In this document: positions 35,760 through 45,076 of the stretch, piece by piece
How the letters are laid out: every line of letters starts with the position of its first letter
How positions within the stretch are numbered: position 1 is the stretch's first letter
NCBI GenBank assembly: GCA_963746315.1
Contig: CAVVAR010000012.1
Location: forward strand, 1 to 64,000
Length of the DNA: 64,000 bases
Reading direction: 5' to 3'
DNA from: Ga0077555 sp963746315
Lineage (GTDB): Bacteria; Pseudomonadota; Alphaproteobacteria; Rhizobiales; Hyphomicrobiaceae
The notes under the pieces: model-generated
What the model saw: the letters and a program-made list of their open reading frames with translations, nothing else
The model's database searches: none
Told to the model about the DNA's origin: nothing
Made by a program: the position numbers and the translations under genes

Positions 35760-36890
35760 TCAAACGTAGGTGATGTTGTTGACGATGGCCGCAGCGCTTG
35801 TGCCGGTCGCGCCGAGATAGTGGAAGCCTGTGGCGGTGCCCACGGCGATCCAGGTGTAGCCGTTGGCATCGAAGATCAGCGTGTTCTCGGCCATGGCCTG
35901 CTCGAGCACGATGAAGTCGTTCGCGCCCGCGCCGAACTGCGTGTCCTCGAAGTCGAGGATGAAGTCCGTCTCGTTGGTGTTGGTGCCGCCGTCGAAGGCA
36001 TAGAAGTAGTCGGTGAATCCGTCACCGGCGCCGATGTTGGTGCCGCCGATCAAGTAGTCGTTGCCGGTGCCGCCGAAAATAGCGTCGATGCCGTTGCCGC
36101 CGCGCACGTCATCGTTGTCGTCGCCGCCCGCGACGACATCGTTGTCGGCATCGCCGAAGATGAAGTCGCTGCCATCCTGGCCGTACATCGAATCGGCACC
36201 CGTGAACCCGTACAACGCGTCGTTGCCGCTTCCACCGAACATCGTGTCGCTGCCGGCACCTCCATCCATGGTGTCGTTGCCACTGTTGCCTGACATGTTG
36301 TCGTCGCCGCTTCGGCCGAGCAGAATGTCGTTGCCTTGGCCGCCGATCATCGTATCCAGACCGTCGCCGCCGTCGAGCAGGTCGTTTCCGCGGCCGCCGT
36401 CGAGAAAGTCGTCACCGTCGCCGCCGTAGAGACCGGCCGCCACAGTGGTGCTCCAGCCTGCGCCAGGACCGCCTGCGGTGATCGTGCCGGCGGCATTGGT
36501 GATGGTGCCACCATAGCCATCGTTGCCGTCGCCGCCGTAAATGGTGTCGTTACCGGCACCGCCAAAAAGGGCATCGACACCCCGGCCACCTTCGAGATAG
36601 TCGCCGCCACCATATGAGTTGATGACGTCGTTGCCGTCGTCGCCGTACATGAAATCGGCGGAGGTCTGCGTGGAAGTGACCACAATCCAATCATTTCCAT
36701 CGCCGCCATAGCCGTCCAAGAAGAAATTCCCGGACTGGAAGAGCGTATCGTTACCTTCTCCCCCGTACATTCGCGCACTTGAAGCGTTATGTCTGAAGCG
36801 GTCATCACCATTTCGGCCGTAATAGGTGCCATCGGCAGCTGAATTGATTGCGGGGAAATCATCAGCGTCAGACGGAGAAACGTAGGACAT
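35760..36890 (-). CDS. RTX calcium-binding repeat protein
   Basis: A 376-residue protein made largely of about twenty nonapeptide repeats of the GGxGxDxxx type (for example GGAGNDTIY, GGQGNDILL, GGSGNDALY), which form a calcium-bound beta-roll. After the repeats, a C-terminal domain from about residue 295 resembles the non-repeat tail of type I-secreted proteins. No N-terminal signal peptide is present, as expected for type I export. ATG 36890 has AAAGGAGA upstream. No type I secretion genes are in this window. No enzymatic domain is visible, so an adhesin or surface-layer-like role is likelier than a toxin. Confidence 0.9.
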   Translation of the reverse strand: MSYVSPSDADDFPAINSAADGTYYGRNGDDRFRHNASSARMYGGEGNDTLFQSGNFFLDGYGGDGNDWIVVTSTQTSADFMYGDDGNDVINSYGGGDYLEGGRGVDALFGGAGNDTIYGGDGNDGYGGTITNAAGTITAGGPGAGWSTTVAAGLYGGDGDDFLDGGRGNDLLDGGDGLDTMIGGQGNDILLGRSGDDNMSGNSGNDTMDGGAGSDTMFGGSGNDALYGFTGADSMYGQDGSDFIFGDADNDVVAGGDDNDDVRGGNGIDAIFGGTGNDYLIGGTNIGAGDGFTDYFYAFDGGTNTNETDFILDFEDTQFGAGANDFIVLEQAMAENTLIFDANGYTWIAVGTATGFHYLGATGTSAAAIVNNITYV

Positions 36891-37177
36891 ATCTGTCTCC
36901 TTTACGAAGGGGAGAAACTTGGGACCGCTCACGTCAGCATAATCATAAGCCGATATCGGTAGATTCTTTGAATGGCTCGACCATGAGCAGTCCACAAATT
37001 AATGCACGACGTTCACATCGTGTCAAGCATTTGGTAACGATGGGTGTAAAAACGCGATGAGCGAAGTCAATTTAGTCGAATGCTGATTTTCTTATGTCGG
37101 ATCCCGACCGTTGCCGCCCTCGTCCATCACGCATCATAGGTCAGGCCGTCGGCAACCGCGCAGCGCGTGCGGAGCTG

Positions 37178-38866
37178 TCAGAGCCCGCCCGGCGCATACC
37201 GGAACACGAACTCTGGTGCTCCTCCGAGCACCACCTTGTCGCCTTCCGCTAGCACGGCGTGCTCGTGCTCGACGCCGTTGATCAGGATCGGGTTGGCGTT
37301 GGCCCGGTCGGCGGTCTGGTTGTGGATCTCGAACTTGCCATCCTGGTTCTGCGCGAGGCGAGCGTGACGTCGTGAGACGCGAATATCGTTGATGCGGATG
37401 TCGTCGTCGCTGTGCCGCCCGATCGTCGCCGTGGGCCCGGTAACGCTGAACGTGCCCAGCCCCTCGGCGAACTCGAGCGTCGCGAGCGCCGGCGCTTTCG
37501 CCGGTGCCGGGGCCTGCGCAACCGTCGGCTCGGCAGTGTCGATGATCGGCGGCGCCGTCGCTGCGGCCCCCTCGGTCAGCAGCGTGCCGAACTTCTTTTC
37601 GAGGATGCGCATCATGATCGTCGGCAAACCGGTGGAAAACATGCACATCAGCACCGCCGTCGAGAACATCAGCGGAGAGACGATTTCCTTGTCGCGGAAC
37701 ACCGTGATGACGATGATCCCCATCAGGCCTTTCGTTTGCAGAAGCATGCCGATGCCGATGGCGAACGGCCAGTTCTCACCGGCCATGCGGGCCCCGATCC
37801 CGTGTCCGATGATCTTGCCGAAGACGCACAGGAACGAGGAGATGCCGAACAGGATCCACACCGTCGGATCGGTGAATGAGAAATCGGTTCTGAGGCCCGT
37901 GATCAGGAAGAAGAACGGCATCAGCACCAGGCTCGTCGGCCGGTCGAGGCTGTGCGCCGCCATCTCGCGCACCTTGTCGGGCAGGAACACGCCCGCCACG
38001 AAGGCGCCGAGCACAGGGTGCAGCTCGGTGATCGAGGTGATCGCCGAGGCAACGAAGATCGACAGAGCCGCGAGCGTCATGACGGCGCTTTCCGGGGCCT
38101 CCTTGGCCATCATCCGGTTGAGCACTGGCGAGGCGATGTAGAGCACGAAGCCGATGCTGAGCACGCCGCCGAGAATGGCCTTCAGCATGGCCTCGGCGAT
38201 CGTGCCGCCGATCCCCGCCAGCGCCGAGACCAGCGCCAGCCCGAGCCACATCAAGGTGTCCGCCAGCCCCGAGCTGGCTAGCGCCACGGCGCCGATGCGC
38301 TTCTGCGTCATCTGCAACTCGCGCAGAATCAACGCCAGGATCGGCAATGCCGAAACGGCGATGACGAGGCCGTAGGCGAGCGCGAACGAGTAGATCGGTG
38401 GCTTGTAATTGTGCGCGGCCGGAATGGCGTAGTAGATGCCGAAGCCCGCGACGATGCCGATACCCCAGCCGATCAGCATGCCCGGCACGCCGATCAGGAA
38501 GACTGTCCGGCCCGATTTCTTGACGAGCTCCTTGTCCGCGTCGGCACCCGCCAGGAATCCGAATAGGCAGACGGCAATCGTCGCGAGCGCGGCAATGCCG
38601 TCTGCCCGGTTGATGGTCTGCCCCGCCTTCTCGATTGTGCCGAACAAGGCCTTGAAGAGGTCGGGAGCCAGCGCGCCGAAGATGGCCGGGCCGAGAATAA
38701 CTCCGCAGAAGATCTGGATGACGCCGAGCGGGAACCACTGCCCGAGCTTGAGCGGCCGCCACAAGAGATAGGGAATGAGGATGACGATGCACGCTTGAAC
38801 GAGGAGCATGTTGGCGGGCTTGAGGCCTTCCAGCATGTGGATGAGCTCGGCGAACATCTCAGTCAC
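37178..38866 (-). CDS. CPA2 cation/proton antiporter fused to a C-terminal FHA domain
   Basis: A 562-residue membrane transporter. Residues 1-425 form the CPA2 (KefB/NapA-type) core with about 12 hydrophobic segments, including LFGFLAGADADKE and VLGAFVAGVFLPDKVRE. CPA2 exchangers often carry a C-terminal RCK/TrkA-N sensor; here a Pro/Ala-rich linker (430-470) leads to an FHA domain instead. Its phospho-threonine pocket is intact: GRHSDDD near residue 483, SRRHA near 499, and an NG near 531. The kinase and phosphatase next door could control it. Its FHA domain is clearly paralogous to the one at 45496-46026. Na+ versus K+ cannot be decided. Confidence 0.9.
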   Translation of the reverse strand: MTEMFAELIHMLEGLKPANMLLVQACIVILIPYLLWRPLKLGQWFPLGVIQIFCGVILGPAIFGALAPDLFKALFGTIEKAGQTINRADGIAALATIAVCLFGFLAGADADKELVKKSGRTVFLIGVPGMLIGWGIGIVAGFGIYYAIPAAHNYKPPIYSFALAYGLVIAVSALPILALILRELQMTQKRIGAVALASSGLADTLMWLGLALVSALAGIGGTIAEAMLKAILGGVLSIGFVLYIASPVLNRMMAKEAPESAVMTLAALSIFVASAITSITELHPVLGAFVAGVFLPDKVREMAAHSLDRPTSLVLMPFFFLITGLRTDFSFTDPTVWILFGISSFLCVFGKIIGHGIGARMAGENWPFAIGIGMLLQTKGLMGIIVITVFRDKEIVSPLMFSTAVLMCMFSTGLPTIMMRILEKKFGTLLTEGAAATAPPIIDTAEPTVAQAPAPAKAPALATLEFAEGLGTFSVTGPTATIGRHSDDDIRINDIRVSRRHARLAQNQDGKFEIHNQTADRANANPILINGVEHEHAVLAEGDKVVLGGAPEFVFRYAPGGL

Positions 38867-39090
38867 CCGTTAGAAGCCCAGCGTCGTTCGATGCTGACCT
38901 GGATCAGTCTCGATGGCCGCCAGATGTCGCATTTTGCACTGCGGAACTCAATCGACGGTTTGGCACCGGCGGCCGAATTGCTTTCTGAAAATCAATGTAC
39001 TGTGACGCCGGTGAATGGGTGTGCAAGCGGGCAGGACAAGGGCGGCGCAATAGCCATCGCACCGCCCGAATCCCGTTGCAATTGAACCTG

Positions 39091-39657
39091 TTACTTCACT
39101 TCCGCCCAGTCGAAGTCCGGCCCGCACAGCGGTACGAACAACAGCGTGGTCCGCCCCATCGTGATCTTGTCGTGGGGCTTCAACTCGCCGTTGGCCAGCA
39201 GCGCCGAGTCGTTCAGATGCACGAGGTTCGGCCGCTCGAGATTCGGCACGAGCTGGTATTGCCGCTTGCGCCCGTCATAGACGAGGAAGGCCTGCTTCTC
39301 GCTGGAGATCGCATCGTCGCCGAAATCGATCGGAATGCGCTGGCCCGACGAGCGTCCGATGGTGTTCGAGCCGCTGTAGATCGGTCGGAAGTTGCCCTTG
39401 CCCGGCCCGTTGAGGACGACCAGCCAGCCGACCACTGGATCGCTCCGCACGTCGGCCTCGACGCCAATCGGCCTCAAGATGCGGGTGTGCCCTGAATCGG
39501 CGGCAATATGCTGGGGCGCCTTGACTGGCTCCGGAGCAGTTTGCGGTGCGAATACGGTCTCTTGCGAGTTGTCCTCGGCGCCGATGATGATGGTTGCCTC
39601 GTCGGCGGCGTCACGACGGTTGATGGCGTCGGAGGGATCGCGTGTGGGGTGCTTCAT
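39091..39657 (-). CDS. Soluble FHA-domain protein with altered pThr pocket
   Basis: A 188-residue cytoplasmic protein. The first 80 residues are Ala/Thr-rich and probably disordered, with TIII and TRIL stretches whose Thr residues could be kinase targets. The rest is an FHA domain beginning GWLVVLNGPGKG, with GR kept in TIGRSSGQ and an Asn in LND, but the conserved His of the SxxH motif is replaced (ISSEKQAF). Phospho-peptide binding may therefore be weakened. ATG 39657 is used, with GGAAGAG upstream. It is paralogous to the protein at 45077-45499 and sits between the antiporter-FHA gene and the kinase. Confidence 0.85.
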   Translation of the reverse strand: MKHPTRDPSDAINRRDAADEATIIIGAEDNSQETVFAPQTAPEPVKAPQHIAADSGHTRILRPIGVEADVRSDPVVGWLVVLNGPGKGNFRPIYSGSNTIGRSSGQRIPIDFGDDAISSEKQAFLVYDGRKRQYQLVPNLERPNLVHLNDSALLANGELKPHDKITMGRTTLLFVPLCGPDFDWAEVK

Positions 39658-39917
39658 GGTCTCTTCCAATAGCCGGTATTGTTAGCAACGAGGACTCGCC
39701 GACATCTTCACCCGGCTCGCGCCGGCGAGGCGGTGCGAACCCGGTTTGCTGGCGGAATGGCCCGTGCATGATGTGCCTGCCGCCACAATAAAGGAATGTG
39801 TCGGCCGCCGTGTAAGACAATCTCGCGAATAAGTGAACGCCGTTTGCGGATTGCTATTCGGCCCTTGCGAACTATACTTTGTTCGCAAGTCGTCACCGCC
39901 AGCACGGAGCCTGAAGC

Positions 39918-41597
39918 GTGGGTCGCCAGCCACTGCCCACCAATACTATTCTTGGCAACGGTAGCGATCAATACAGGATCGACACCGTCCTTGGCCCTGG
40001 GGGATTCGGCGTCACCTATCTCGCACGCGACCTGCGCTTCGACCGCGACGTGGCGATCAAGGAGTATTTCCCGGCCGAGTTCGCCTACCGCGACGGGTCG
40101 ACGACGATCCGGTCCTCGACGCGGGGCAGCCAGCAGAACTACTTCGAGCAGGGCAAGCGTCACTTCCTGGACGAGGCCCGCACGCTTGCAAAGTTCCGCC
40201 ACGAGCACATCGTGCGTGTGCTGAACCTGTTCGAGCAATTCAACACGGCGTACATGGTCCTCGAGTTCGAGGAGGGCCAGAGTCTCAAGGCTTGGTTGCG
40301 CGGCCTCGGCCATCGTCCAAGCCAGTCCGACCTCGACAACATCCTGGAGCCGCTCCTCGCCGCCCTCGAGGTGGTCCACGCCAAGGGCATGTTCCACCGC
40401 GATATCGCCCCCGACAACGTCATCGTGCGCCCGAGCGGCAAGCCGGTGCTGATTGATTTTGGTGCCGCTCGCCATTTCGTGCGCGAGCACAGCCACACCA
40501 TCGGCGCGATCGTGAAGCACGGCTACTCGCCCCCCGAGCAGTACACCCTCGACACCAAGCTCCAAGGTGCCTGGAGCGACATCTACGCCCTGTCCGCGAC
40601 GATCTATTCGGCGCTGATGGGCGCTCCTCCCGAGGAGGCATCACGCCGGCAACTGGGCGACTCCGTTCTGCCGGTCGAGAAGCACCTCGAGCCGCACGTG
40701 CGCGACCTGTACCGCCCGTCTTTTTACGCAGCGCTCAACGCCGGGCTCGAGCTGAAGCCGAAGGATCGCCCTCAGTCCATCGGCGCATTCCGCGCAATTC
40801 TCGAGAATGGCGAGCCTGCAGCATATCCTGCAGCATATGATGTCGACGAGCGATCGGCTCCCCGGGATGCGCGACACCAAGCCGCAGGCCGGACAGCAAG
40901 CCCGACCGCGCGAGGCGACAGCAGCGGGCCAGCGTCGCCCCGGTCGTTCTCGTTGGCACCGCCCGCGCGCCCGGCACCGGGACGGGGGGCGCCACTCGCC
41001 GCTGCACTCACCGCTTCGGACGCGCTGGACGCCCCGCCTGCCGGATCAATCGAAGGTGCCACGCCGGACTATCCTGAGCGCGAGGCGCGTATGGCAGCAC
41101 TGGCTGCATTGGCGGTCGCCGGGCTTTCCGCGCTGACCTTTCTCTGGATCGGCGGTATTGAGCATCCAGGTGGGCTCGCGGCAGCCATGCTCGTATGCCT
41201 GGGTCTCATCGCGACCGGCATCGAGCGCGCCGTGGCCGTCTCCCGCGCCGGCGCCGTCGATGTTTCCCGAGTTGCCGTTGCCGCGGCCGTAATGTCGTCG
41301 CTGGCGCTCGCGATCTACTGGCTGCCGTTCTTCTTCTGGCAGATCTCCATCCTTCTCGCCGCGACCGCTGGCCTCTTCGCGTGGTTGCGATTTGGCCGTT
41401 GGGTGCCTGTCACTATGCTCGCCATGGCCTTGCTCCATTTGGCAGCCGCTGCCTTGCTCATCGCCCTCTCGACGCGATCCGCTCAAAAGGACCCGTTCTT
41501 CCTGCCGCTGATGGGGGCCAGCCTGATTATCGTCGCGGGGCTCGTACTGGCAGCCGCTTTGAATATCCGAAGACGGGGGGAGCCGACGCCGCCATGA
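39918..41597 (+). CDS. Membrane-anchored Ser/Thr protein kinase (Hanks type)
   Basis: A 559-residue kinase with an N-terminal catalytic domain (residues 20-310) and a C-terminal membrane region. Key residues: the glycine loop GPGGFG (26-31), Lys48 in VAIKEYF, the alpha-C Glu in FLDEART, catalytic HRDIAPDN (160-167), DFG (180-182) and the PPEQ version of the APE motif. A Pro/Ala/Ser-rich juxtamembrane segment (about 310-395) and some five hydrophobic helices (about 395-550) follow, with a short tail after the last one. No PASTA or other sensor is seen. GTG 39918 starts it, with GGAG upstream. The PP2C gene follows 115 bases later. Confidence 0.93.
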   Translation: MGRQPLPTNTILGNGSDQYRIDTVLGPGGFGVTYLARDLRFDRDVAIKEYFPAEFAYRDGSTTIRSSTRGSQQNYFEQGKRHFLDEARTLAKFRHEHIVRVLNLFEQFNTAYMVLEFEEGQSLKAWLRGLGHRPSQSDLDNILEPLLAALEVVHAKGMFHRDIAPDNVIVRPSGKPVLIDFGAARHFVREHSHTIGAIVKHGYSPPEQYTLDTKLQGAWSDIYALSATIYSALMGAPPEEASRRQLGDSVLPVEKHLEPHVRDLYRPSFYAALNAGLELKPKDRPQSIGAFRAILENGEPAAYPAAYDVDERSAPRDARHQAAGRTASPTARGDSSGPASPRSFSLAPPARPAPGRGAPLAAALTASDALDAPPAGSIEGATPDYPEREARMAALAALAVAGLSALTFLWIGGIEHPGGLAAAMLVCLGLIATGIERAVAVSRAGAVDVSRVAVAAAVMSSLALAIYWLPFFFWQISILLAATAGLFAWLRFGRWVPVTMLAMALLHLAAAALLIALSTRSAQKDPFFLPLMGASLIIVAGLVLAAALNIRRRGEPTPP

Positions 41598-41712
41598 CGC
41601 GAACCGGTTCGCCCGACCTGCCGGTTGACCTGAGCCATTCGGCGGATCGATGCGGCGTTGCCACGGACAAGACTTGCTACTGTTGTCGCTACTGCAAACT
41701 TGAAAGCTTTCA

Positions 41713-43530
41713 ATGATGCTCCTCGAGCTCGCCACCGCTGAATATATCGGTGCTCGCGCCCAGCAGCAGGATCTCGCCGCAGCCATGAAGCTCTCTCATG
41801 GCGCGGTGCTGGTGCTCGCTGATGGCCTTGGCGGCCACGAAAGTGGCGCCGAAGCTTCGCGCATCGTCGTGGAGACCTTCAAGGCAGCTGGGGCGAGCGG
41901 GCTTTTCGACAATCCCGCCACGCGCCGGCAAGCGCTACGCGACACGCTCGACCACGCCAACGCGCGCATCGCCGAAGGTGTGGATCCCGCCCATGGCCAC
42001 CGCGGTATGGCGAGCACGGTCGTGGCCGCCGTGGTCTCGCGTGGTGAGCTGAGCTGGGTGAGTGTCGGCGACAGCCATCTGTATGTGTGGCGGGGAGGCC
42101 GGCTAGATAAGCTCAACGAGGATCATTCTCAAGCTGGCCTGATGGTGCGATCCGGTCAGTATCATCCGAACGATCCGGAGGTTCAGGCGGTCAAGTCGGT
42201 GCTCGTCTCCGCACTGACGGGCCGGAAGCTGGAAATCGTCGATTTACCGCAGACCACGTTCCGTTTGCAGCCCGGCGACGTGCTCATGCTGGCGAGCGAC
42301 GGTCTGAATACGCTCCCCGACGACGAGATCGAGGGCATGGTGGGCGAATTGCGCCAGCATGGAGCCGTCAAGCTGTCGACGGCCCTGCTGGAGCGCGTAA
42401 GAAGCCGTCGCGTCGAGCGGCAGGACAACACCACGGTCGCGGTCGCCCGGGTTCTGGAGCCTGTGCGAGCGGAGGAGCCGGCCGGTCGCGCCGCCCCTGA
42501 TCGGACGGCTGGCGAGGCGGGAAACGGCAGGCCCGCCGCACGTCCTCTACCGATTGATGACGCGCTCGAAGTACGCACCGAGCGCATCGTCCCGTGGACG
42601 GAGAAGCAAGTCGAGCAGGTCGCCACCGGCGAGCAGGCGACGATGCCGGTGCCGCGTCCCGTGGCGGCGGCGGTCGAAGCGGCCGTCGCCAGGCAATCGG
42701 AGCCGGCCGGGGCGCCAGCTGCCCCAGCCGAACCAGAAGCCCCAGAAAAGTCGGCCTCCGGCAAGCCCCCGGAGCTAGCCGCCGCCTCGCCTGCAACGGA
42801 CGCACCCGGGGACGCACAGCCCGTCATCGCGGAGGCGGTCGCCGAGGTCGCGCAAACGCACGCTGAAAAACCACTCTCGGCGGCCGGCAAGCCTCGCGTT
42901 GAACAACGTAAGCCGCTGTTGGACGCGCGCCCCGCAGGGAAGCCCAACGGCGCGCGCCTCGTCCCAGAGGGGTGGCGGGAAGTCGAGGTAGCAGCCGAGC
43001 TTCCGGACAAGGCGCCAACAGGGCCGCAGCACGAGACCGCCTCTCCGAAAGTGCTTCGTGCCAAGCCACTTCTGGCTCGGCCCATTCTTGGCATTTTCTT
43101 GCTCGTCCTGATTGGTGGGAGTGTCGCGATCGCGGCCATTGCCGCGCTGAAGCCCGAGTGGCTGAGCGACGTTGTGCCTGGCTTCGGCTCGCGCGAGATC
43201 CCGGCCAGCCCGGCATCGCGCGATTCTGGAGCCAAACCGGCCGCCGCAAATCCGATCGCAGTCCCGTCGCCTGTTCCCGCGGTGCGGCCTTCGTCAAGTC
43301 AGAGCTCCGGCCTGCCTGACGCCGCGGCCGCTGCGGGATCCAATGGGGAACGCCGCCTCGGCGATGACCAGACACTTCCGCCGCCGTTGTCGGCAACCTC
43401 TCCTGCCGAGGTCTCGACGCCTGTCGATCCTGCAGCATCTGGCGCGACCGCGCCATCCATCGCCGATCCACCGCTCGTCGAGCCTGAGCGGCCCGCCACA
43501 CGCCCGCCCGGTCCCGGCCGCACGCAATAA
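41713..43530 (+). CDS. PP2C-type Ser/Thr phosphatase with C-terminal membrane segment
   Basis: A 605-residue protein. Residues 1-250 form a PPM/PP2C domain with metal-binding and core motifs: ADGLGGHESG (Asp37), GMASTVVAAVV, VGDSHLYVWR, LASDGLNTLPDDEI and QDNTTVAVA. The usual RxxNED N-terminal motif is RAQQQD. A long Ala/Pro/Glu-rich, probably disordered stretch (260-450) contains many Ser/Thr, followed by one membrane helix near 455-478 (ILGIFLLVLIGGSVAIAA) and a Pro/Ser-rich tail outside. It presumably reverses the neighbouring kinase. Both are membrane-tethered, so the cycle would run at the membrane where the antiporters are. Confidence 0.92.
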   Translation: MMLLELATAEYIGARAQQQDLAAAMKLSHGAVLVLADGLGGHESGAEASRIVVETFKAAGASGLFDNPATRRQALRDTLDHANARIAEGVDPAHGHRGMASTVVAAVVSRGELSWVSVGDSHLYVWRGGRLDKLNEDHSQAGLMVRSGQYHPNDPEVQAVKSVLVSALTGRKLEIVDLPQTTFRLQPGDVLMLASDGLNTLPDDEIEGMVGELRQHGAVKLSTALLERVRSRRVERQDNTTVAVARVLEPVRAEEPAGRAAPDRTAGEAGNGRPAARPLPIDDALEVRTERIVPWTEKQVEQVATGEQATMPVPRPVAAAVEAAVARQSEPAGAPAAPAEPEAPEKSASGKPPELAAASPATDAPGDAQPVIAEAVAEVAQTHAEKPLSAAGKPRVEQRKPLLDARPAGKPNGARLVPEGWREVEVAAELPDKAPTGPQHETASPKVLRAKPLLARPILGIFLLVLIGGSVAIAAIAALKPEWLSDVVPGFGSREIPASPASRDSGAKPAAANPIAVPSPVPAVRPSSSQSSGLPDAAAAAGSNGERRLGDDQTLPPPLSATSPAEVSTPVDPAASGATAPSIADPPLVEPERPATRPPGPGRTQ

Positions 43531-43582
43531 TGGCCACTTCGGTCAGCACTGCCAGACGCAGCCCCGGCACTGACCATGCGGT

Positions 43583-44887
43583 TCAGAGAATATACTTGGA
43601 AAGGTCCGCGTTCTTAGCGAGGTCGCCGATCCGCTGGCGCACGTACGCGCCGTCGATGGTGACCTCCTGTCCCGCGCGATCCGAAGCCTCGAACGACACC
43701 TCGTCGAGCACTCGTTCCATCACGGTCTGCAGGCGCCGCGCCCCTATATTCTCAACCGTGGAGTTCACCGAGGCAGCGATATCCGCCAGCTGATCGACGC
43801 CGTCGTCCGTGAACTCGAGGCGGACGCCCTCGGTCGCGAGCAGGGCCACGTACTGCTTGATGAGGCTTGCTTCCGGCTCGGTCAGGATCCGCCTGAAATC
43901 TTCCTTTGTGAGTGGCGCGAGTTCGACCCGGATCGGCAGGCGTCCCTGCAACTCGGGGAGCAGGTCCGAGGGTTTGGCCAAGTGAAAGGCGCCCGAGGCG
44001 ATGAACAGCACGTGGTCCGTCTTCACCGGACCGTACTTGGTCGACACGGTCGTACCTTCGATCAGCGGCAGCAGATCACGTTGCACGCCCTCGCGGCTGA
44101 CCTCGGCGGTCCCTCGCCCCGCATCGCTGCGCGAGCACACCTTGTCGATCTCGTCGAGAAACACGATGCCGTCGTTTTCGACCGCCCGGATCGCCTCGGC
44201 CGTGATCTGATCCTGATCGATCAGCTTGTCGCTCTCCTGCGCCAGCAGCACGTCGTAGCTTTGTCCGACCGTCGTCCGCCGCGTCTTGGTTTTTTGCCCG
44301 AACGCCTTGCCCAGCATTTCGCCGACGTTGATCATGCCGACCTGTCCGCCCGGCACGTCGAATGTCGGGAAGGGCGAGGTCGTATCGGCGATCTGGATGT
44401 CGATCTGCTTGTCGTTGAGCTCGTTCGCCCTCAACTGACGGCGGAAGCTCTCGCGCGTCTCGCTGCGTGCGTTCGGTCCGACCAGGGCATCGATGATGCG
44501 CTCCTCGGCATTTTTCTCCGCGAGCGCCTTCACCTCGCGCCGCTTGACCTCGCGCACGAGGCCGATCCCGACCTCGACCAGGTCGCGAATGATGGAATCG
44601 ACGTCGCGCCCGACATAGCCCACCTCGGTGAACTTGGTCGCCTCGACCTTGAGGAATGGGGCGCCGGCCAGGCGCGCGAGCCGTCGTGAGATCTCGGTCT
44701 TGCCGCACCCCGTTGGCCCGATCATCAGGATGTTCTTGGGCAGGACCTCCTCGCGGAGGTCGCCCGTCAGCTGCTGCCGGCGCCAGCGATTGCGCAGCGC
44801 GATCGCAACCGCCCGTTTCGCCGGCGCTTGGCCGACGATATAGCGGTCCAGCTCGGAAACGATCTCTCGGGGGGAGAAGTTGGTCAT
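43583..44887 (-). CDS. hslU: ATP-dependent protease ATPase subunit HslU
   Basis: AAA+ unfoldase of the HslVU protease, 434 residues. It starts MTNFSPREIVSELDRYIVGQ with GGAGAG upstream and has Walker A GPTGCGKTE, the pore motif TKFTEVGYVGRD, Walker B GIVFLDEIDKV, sensor region FIASGAFH, and ends SKYIL, the C-terminal tail that inserts between HslV subunits. It is complete and normal. Its location is unusual: hslV is about 22 kb away, and here hslU is inside the kinase/FHA/antiporter block, convergent with the phosphatase. Confidence 0.97.
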   Translation of the reverse strand: MTNFSPREIVSELDRYIVGQAPAKRAVAIALRNRWRRQQLTGDLREEVLPKNILMIGPTGCGKTEISRRLARLAGAPFLKVEATKFTEVGYVGRDVDSIIRDLVEVGIGLVREVKRREVKALAEKNAEERIIDALVGPNARSETRESFRRQLRANELNDKQIDIQIADTTSPFPTFDVPGGQVGMINVGEMLGKAFGQKTKTRRTTVGQSYDVLLAQESDKLIDQDQITAEAIRAVENDGIVFLDEIDKVCSRSDAGRGTAEVSREGVQRDLLPLIEGTTVSTKYGPVKTDHVLFIASGAFHLAKPSDLLPELQGRLPIRVELAPLTKEDFRRILTEPEASLIKQYVALLATEGVRLEFTDDGVDQLADIAASVNSTVENIGARRLQTVMERVLDEVSFEASDRAGQEVTIDGAYVRQRIGDLAKNADLSKYIL

Positions 44888-45076
44888 GGCTCTCCTGTTG
44901 GTCCGGCCACTTGAGTCGCTCCGATCGGCGCCAACTGCAGCCTGAACGTCTTTCGGTCGGTCCGTAATGTCGGCACGACCTCGCTTCCTAAGTCCGAACG
45001 CGCGTCGCTATAGCTCGGCGAGCGTAATATCGGGTGGCAAGCGGTCACTTGCCAGCCCGCCGAAAGGCCGCGTCGC

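Noticed and set aside
43531..43582. Imperfect hairpin between the phosphatase and hslU
   Set aside because: Stem has mismatches and no T-run; not strong enough to list as a terminator.
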